Both the position numbers and the translations under genes were made by a program. Below are positions 6,538 through 9,205 of a DNA stretch of 9,205 nt, piece by piece. How positions within the stretch are numbered: position 1 is the stretch's first letter; every line of letters starts with the position of its first letter. A model generated the notes under the pieces. The model searched no databases. It was not told the DNA's origin and worked only from the letters and a program-made list of their open reading frames with translations. This stretch comes from Akkermansiaceae bacterium UBA1315. Lineage in GTDB: Bacteria; Verrucomicrobiota; Verrucomicrobiia; Verrucomicrobiales; Akkermansiaceae. Where the stretch lies: positions 1 to 9,205 of the forward strand of contig DBTN01000029.1 in the NCBI GenBank assembly GCA_002307065.1. The letters are read 5' to 3'.

Positions 6538-7050
6538 ATGGAAGTTCCGCCCGACGATCCCCATGGCATGCCACAAACCCTTGGCACGCTGGAGCGGCAA
6601 GTGGTGAGCTTTTTCGTCGATGGCGTCAGAGTGCTCGGATTGCCAAGATCGATCGGAGAAATCTATGGACTGCTTTTTATTTCCCAGGAACCCCTGTCAC
6701 TTGACGATCTGGTAAACCGGTTGGAAATCAGCAAGGGCTCCGCCAGTCAGGGACTTCGCACACTCAAGGAATTAGGAGCCGTAAAAGAAGCGGTCGGAGC
6801 GACCGACCGCCGTACTTATTACGAACCCGCTGTCGAACTGAAACGACTGGCGGGTGGGTTCATCCGTGAGCAAGTCCGTCCACATATCGAAAGTGGCAAA
6901 TCAAAAATCCAACAACTCGCCCGTTCCGCCCAATCGATTGAGGATCCCGAGCGCCGGGAATTCCTTGGTGAACGCCTCGACCGCTTGAGCCAATGGATGC
7001 GCAGCGGTGGCAGAGTTTTGCCGATTCTTCAAAAACTGCTCGGTCAATGA
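6538..7050 (+). CDS. GbsR/MarR-type winged-helix transcriptional regulator
   Basis: This 170-residue protein is probably a DNA-binding regulator of the polysaccharide cluster that follows. GLPRSIGEIYGLLFISQEPLSLDDLV (34-59) and RLEISKGSASQGLRTLKELGAV (61-82) are the signature of the GbsR-like branch of MarR regulators: a winged helix with recognition helix around 66-78 and a wing around 84-95 (VGATDRRTYY). The C-terminal half (100-170) is charged and helical, probably for dimerisation; no small-molecule domain is recognised. ATG 6538 is chosen because it gives the longest plausible protein; ATG 6568 (residue 11) is an alternative and leaves the conserved domain intact. The open frame extending further upstream is antisense to the decarboxylase gene and is not used. 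Its stop overlaps the next start (ATGA), so the two should be translated together. The upstream palindrome suggests autoregulation. Target and ligand are unknown. Confidence 0.87.
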   Translation: MEVPPDDPHGMPQTLGTLERQVVSFFVDGVRVLGLPRSIGEIYGLLFISQEPLSLDDLVNRLEISKGSASQGLRTLKELGAVKEAVGATDRRTYYEPAVELKRLAGGFIREQVRPHIESGKSKIQQLARSAQSIEDPERREFLGERLDRLSQWMRSGGRVLPILQKLLGQ

Positions 7051-7598
7051 ACCCATCCGACCCTGATATGCCCGAGTGGTTCTGCGTCAAAACCCAGACC
7101 AAACGCGAACACATCGCTGCGGGCCACTTGCGTGAGCTGGAAAATGTCGAGGTCTTTTGTCCACGTCTGCGTTATCGCAAAGCAACACGGCGCGGGAAAA
7201 TCTGGTGGATTGAGCCACTTTTCCCAGGCTACGTGTTGGCGAAATTCAGTCTCGCCAATCTTGAGCGGGCCGTCACGTTTTGCCATGGCGTCCGAGGACT
7301 GGTGAAGTTCGGCTCGGAAATTCCACGAGTCCCGAACCGGTTTGTGGAAAGCCTTCGCGAGCAGATTTTAGGCTCCGAAAATGCAGATGGAGAGATTCTC
7401 ACCGCTGGACCCGTGATCACCCCGGGCGATCAGGTCGAAGTCGCCAGCGGTCCTTTTCAGGGAATGCAGGGCACCGTCATCGCGGTGGCTACCGGCACGG
7501 AACGCGTGAAAATTTTACTCGAATTCCTCGGAAGCACCCAAGCCGTCGATCTTGATATTTTTTCCATTTTGCTTCCCCGCAAACCCATTCCCGAATAA
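7047..7598 (+). CDS. NusG/RfaH/UpxY-like transcription antitermination protein
   Basis: This 183-residue specialised NusG paralogue should bind the RNA polymerase clamp and help transcription through a long operon, as RfaH does in enterobacteria and UpxY proteins do in Bacteroides capsule loci. The NGN domain spans about 9-105: WFCVKTQTKREHIAAGHL (11-28), FCPRLRYRK (37-45), and the diagnostic PLFPGYVLAKF (57-67). A KOW motif follows at about 126-146 (PGDQVEVASGPFQGMQGTVIA). The housekeeping NusG is normally encoded beside ribosomal protein genes; this gene instead sits between a regulator and sugar-nucleotide genes. The ATG at 7047 forms an ATGA overlap with the regulator stop; a second ATG at residue 8 is possible. 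UDP-galactopyranose mutase follows after 21 bp. An ops- or UpxY-type recruitment site was not identified. Confidence 0.92.
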   Translation: MNPSDPDMPEWFCVKTQTKREHIAAGHLRELENVEVFCPRLRYRKATRRGKIWWIEPLFPGYVLAKFSLANLERAVTFCHGVRGLVKFGSEIPRVPNRFVESLREQILGSENADGEILTAGPVITPGDQVEVASGPFQGMQGTVIAVATGTERVKILLEFLGSTQAVDLDIFSILLPRKPIPE

Positions 7599-7619
7599 CT
7601 CCCGTCACCCCCCAATCGT

Positions 7620-8795
7620 TTGCAAGCTGACTTTTCCACAGATTTTCTGATTATCGGTGCCGGATTTTCCGGTCTGGTGGTCGCTGAACGGCTCTCCGCT
7701 GCTGGGTGGAAATGCGTCGTCGTCGATCGCCGGTCACATTTCGGGGGGAACGCGCACGATTCGATCGATGCCGCAGGAGTGCTGATTCATCAGTACGGCC
7801 CGCACTATTTTCGGACGAACTCACCACGAATCGTGGAATACCTCTCGCGGTTTACAGAATGGCGCGAGGTGAATTACACGATCAAGAGTTTCACTCGTGG
7901 TCGCTATTGGAGCTTCCCCATCAATCTTAATACGTTCGAAGAATTCACCGGTCACAAGTCGACCAGCGAAGAATTTGTCAGATGGATGGAGCAAAACCGG
8001 ATACCGATTTCCCAACCTACTAACTCCGAAGAGATGATCGTTTCCCAAGTGGGACAGGAGTTATATGAACTCTTTTTCAAAGGTTACACCTTAAAACAAT
8101 GGAAGCGGCATCCCCGCGATTTGGATGCTTCACTCTGCGGACGGATTCCCATTCGCACCAATCGCGACGACCGGTATCTTTCGGAAAATTTCCAAGCGCT
8201 GCCCAAAGAGGGATACTCCGCCATGTTCGACCGAATGCTCGCCGCGTCACCCGATGTAGAACTCCAGCTCGGTGTGGATTTCGATGAAGCCAAAGCGCGC
8301 TGGAAATACAAACATCTGATTTTCACCGGACCCATTGATGAGTTTTACGGGCGCCAATTCGGTCCACTGCCCTACCGCTCTTTAAGATTTGAGCCCGAAT
8401 CCTTTTCTTCGGAGCAGTTGAAATCCCGTGAGCCCATTTCACAAATGCCCGGCTTCTGGCAACCTGCCATGCAAGTCAATTATCCCGATGAGTCGGTTCC
8501 ATTCACTCGGATCGTCGAGATAAAACATGCGACCGGTCAAAAAATCGACGCCACGACCATCGTCCGCGAATACCCTAAAGACTGGACTGTCGACGCTGAA
8601 CCGTATTATCCAATGCCCGCGCAAGATGCCAAACAGCTATATCAACGCTACGCGGCTCTCGCTTCCGCAGAAGAGCAAACCAGCTTCATCGGGCGCTTAG
8701 CGACTTATCGATATTACAACATGGATCAGGTGACAGGAATGGCTCTCGCCGAGGCCGATCGACTAATATCAAGATACGGTTCCCCTCTTCACTGA
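7620..8795 (+). CDS. glf: UDP-galactopyranose mutase
   Basis: This 391-residue FAD enzyme interconverts UDP-galactopyranose and UDP-galactofuranose, the donor for galactofuranose in surface glycans. It needs reduced flavin and acts in the cytoplasm. Seen are the dinucleotide-binding GAGFSG (13-18), FGGNAHD (41-47), YGPHYFRTNS (59-68) with the family His in GPH, SFPINLNT (98-105), the sugar-nucleotide segment RIPIRTNRDDRY (175-186) with FQALPKEGY (191-199), FTGPIDEFYG (235-244), REYP (316-319), and GRLATYRYYNMDQ (358-370) with the conserved C-terminal Arg. Length is usual. The only start that keeps the Rossmann N-terminus is TTG 7620: the in-frame TAA of the preceding gene lies 24 nt upstream and no ATG or GTG lies between. 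No Shine-Dalgarno is visible, so translation may depend on coupling to the preceding gene. GDP-fucose synthase follows after 36 bp. Confidence 0.93.
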   Translation: MQADFSTDFLIIGAGFSGLVVAERLSAAGWKCVVVDRRSHFGGNAHDSIDAAGVLIHQYGPHYFRTNSPRIVEYLSRFTEWREVNYTIKSFTRGRYWSFPINLNTFEEFTGHKSTSEEFVRWMEQNRIPISQPTNSEEMIVSQVGQELYELFFKGYTLKQWKRHPRDLDASLCGRIPIRTNRDDRYLSENFQALPKEGYSAMFDRMLAASPDVELQLGVDFDEAKARWKYKHLIFTGPIDEFYGRQFGPLPYRSLRFEPESFSSEQLKSREPISQMPGFWQPAMQVNYPDESVPFTRIVEIKHATGQKIDATTIVREYPKDWTVDAEPYYPMPAQDAKQLYQRYAALASAEEQTSFIGRLATYRYYNMDQVTGMALAEADRLISRYGSPLH

Positions 8796-8831
8796 TCCAC
8801 TATTCTTTTAATCCTCACGATCACCGTCTGA

Positions 8832-9205
8832 ATGAAAAAAATCTTTATCGCTGGGCATCGCGGGATGGTCGGTTCGGCACTGGTCCGCGAAGCGAAACAC
8901 CTGGGTGGATTCGATGTGATCACCGCATCTCGTTCCGAACTGGATCTATGTGATCAGCGGGCCGTGTTCGATTTCGTCGCGAAGGAAAAACCGGACATCG
9001 TAGTCATCGCTGCGGCGAAAGTTGGCGGGATTCATGCCAACTCGACTTATCCTGCGGATTTCATTTATGAAAATCTCGTCATCGCCTCGAATCTCATCGA
9101 AGGCAGCCGACTCGCGGGAGTGGAAAGAGTGTTGTTTTTAGGTTCGTCCTGCATTTATCCCAAACTGGCACCGCAACCGATGCCGGAAGATTGCCTTCTC
9201 ACCAG
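8832..9205 (+). CDS. fcl: GDP-L-fucose synthase, 5' part (runs off window)
   Basis: The first 124 residues of an extended SDR enzyme are present. With NADPH, the family epimerises and reduces GDP-4-keto-6-deoxymannose to GDP-L-fucose. The N-terminus MKKIFIAGHRGMVGSAL carries the family's GHRGMVGSA cofactor motif (8-16). SELDL (35-39), AAAKVGGIHANSTYPADFIYENL (60-82) and LGSSCIYPKLAPQPM (103-117), with the active-site Ser and Cys, are near-signature for this family. The catalytic YxxxK lies beyond the window edge. The gene is open to the last base, so its intactness is unknown. The ATG at 8832 is the only start matching the family N-terminus. It lies 36 bp after the mutase gene, in the same orientation, probably the same operon. 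A GDP-mannose 4,6-dehydratase gene (gmd) would be expected nearby, outside the window. Confidence 0.94.
   Translation, partial: MKKIFIAGHRGMVGSALVREAKHLGGFDVITASRSELDLCDQRAVFDFVAKEKPDIVVIAAAKVGGIHANSTYPADFIYENLVIASNLIEGSRLAGVERVLFLGSSCIYPKLAPQPMPEDCLLT

Overview
The window looks like a chromosomal piece of a moderately GC-rich (mid-50s % by eye) Gram-negative-type bacterium. My best guess is a member of the Verrucomicrobia or wider PVC group. This rests on protein style (the ArgD N-terminus, a GbsR/MarR-type regulator paired with a NusG-like antiterminator in a sugar-nucleotide locus) and on nearly every gene start lacking a Shine-Dalgarno sequence. The lineage is inferred, not demonstrated.

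Layout: (1) 1-1208 is a CRISPR array cut by the left window edge: 18 complete 36-nt repeats plus one partial, and 18 spacers of 30 nt (one of 29). The 36/30 geometry is most typical of type II systems, but no cas gene lies in the window. (2) 1209-1290 is a short flank holding a small stem-loop and a gapped, inverted, partial copy of the CRISPR repeat, which is a speculative anti-repeat. (3) 1291-5467 is a plus-strand metabolic block: argD and argF (arginine biosynthesis, 10 bp apart), asd (aspartate-semialdehyde dehydrogenase) and an ispA-type polyprenyl diphosphate synthase. (4) 5473-6408 is a minus-strand UDP-glucuronate decarboxylase gene, convergent with ispA with 5 bp between them. (5) 6409-6537 is a divergent intergenic region with a perfect 10-bp inverted repeat, the likely operator of the next gene. 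(6) 6538-9205 is a plus-strand cluster: GbsR/MarR-type regulator, NusG/RfaH/UpxY-like antiterminator (ATGA overlap), UDP-galactopyranose mutase, and the 5' part of GDP-L-fucose synthase, which runs off the right edge.

The right half reads as the regulatory head of a surface- or exo-polysaccharide locus. The three sugar-nucleotide enzymes would supply UDP-xylose, UDP-galactofuranose and GDP-L-fucose. A DNA-binding regulator is translationally coupled to a processive antiterminator, as expected where a long polysaccharide operon follows. The left half is housekeeping metabolism with an immune array placed just upstream of argD.

Items most worth a second look are the CRISPR type together with its possible anti-repeat, and the operator palindrome with the regulator/antiterminator pair.
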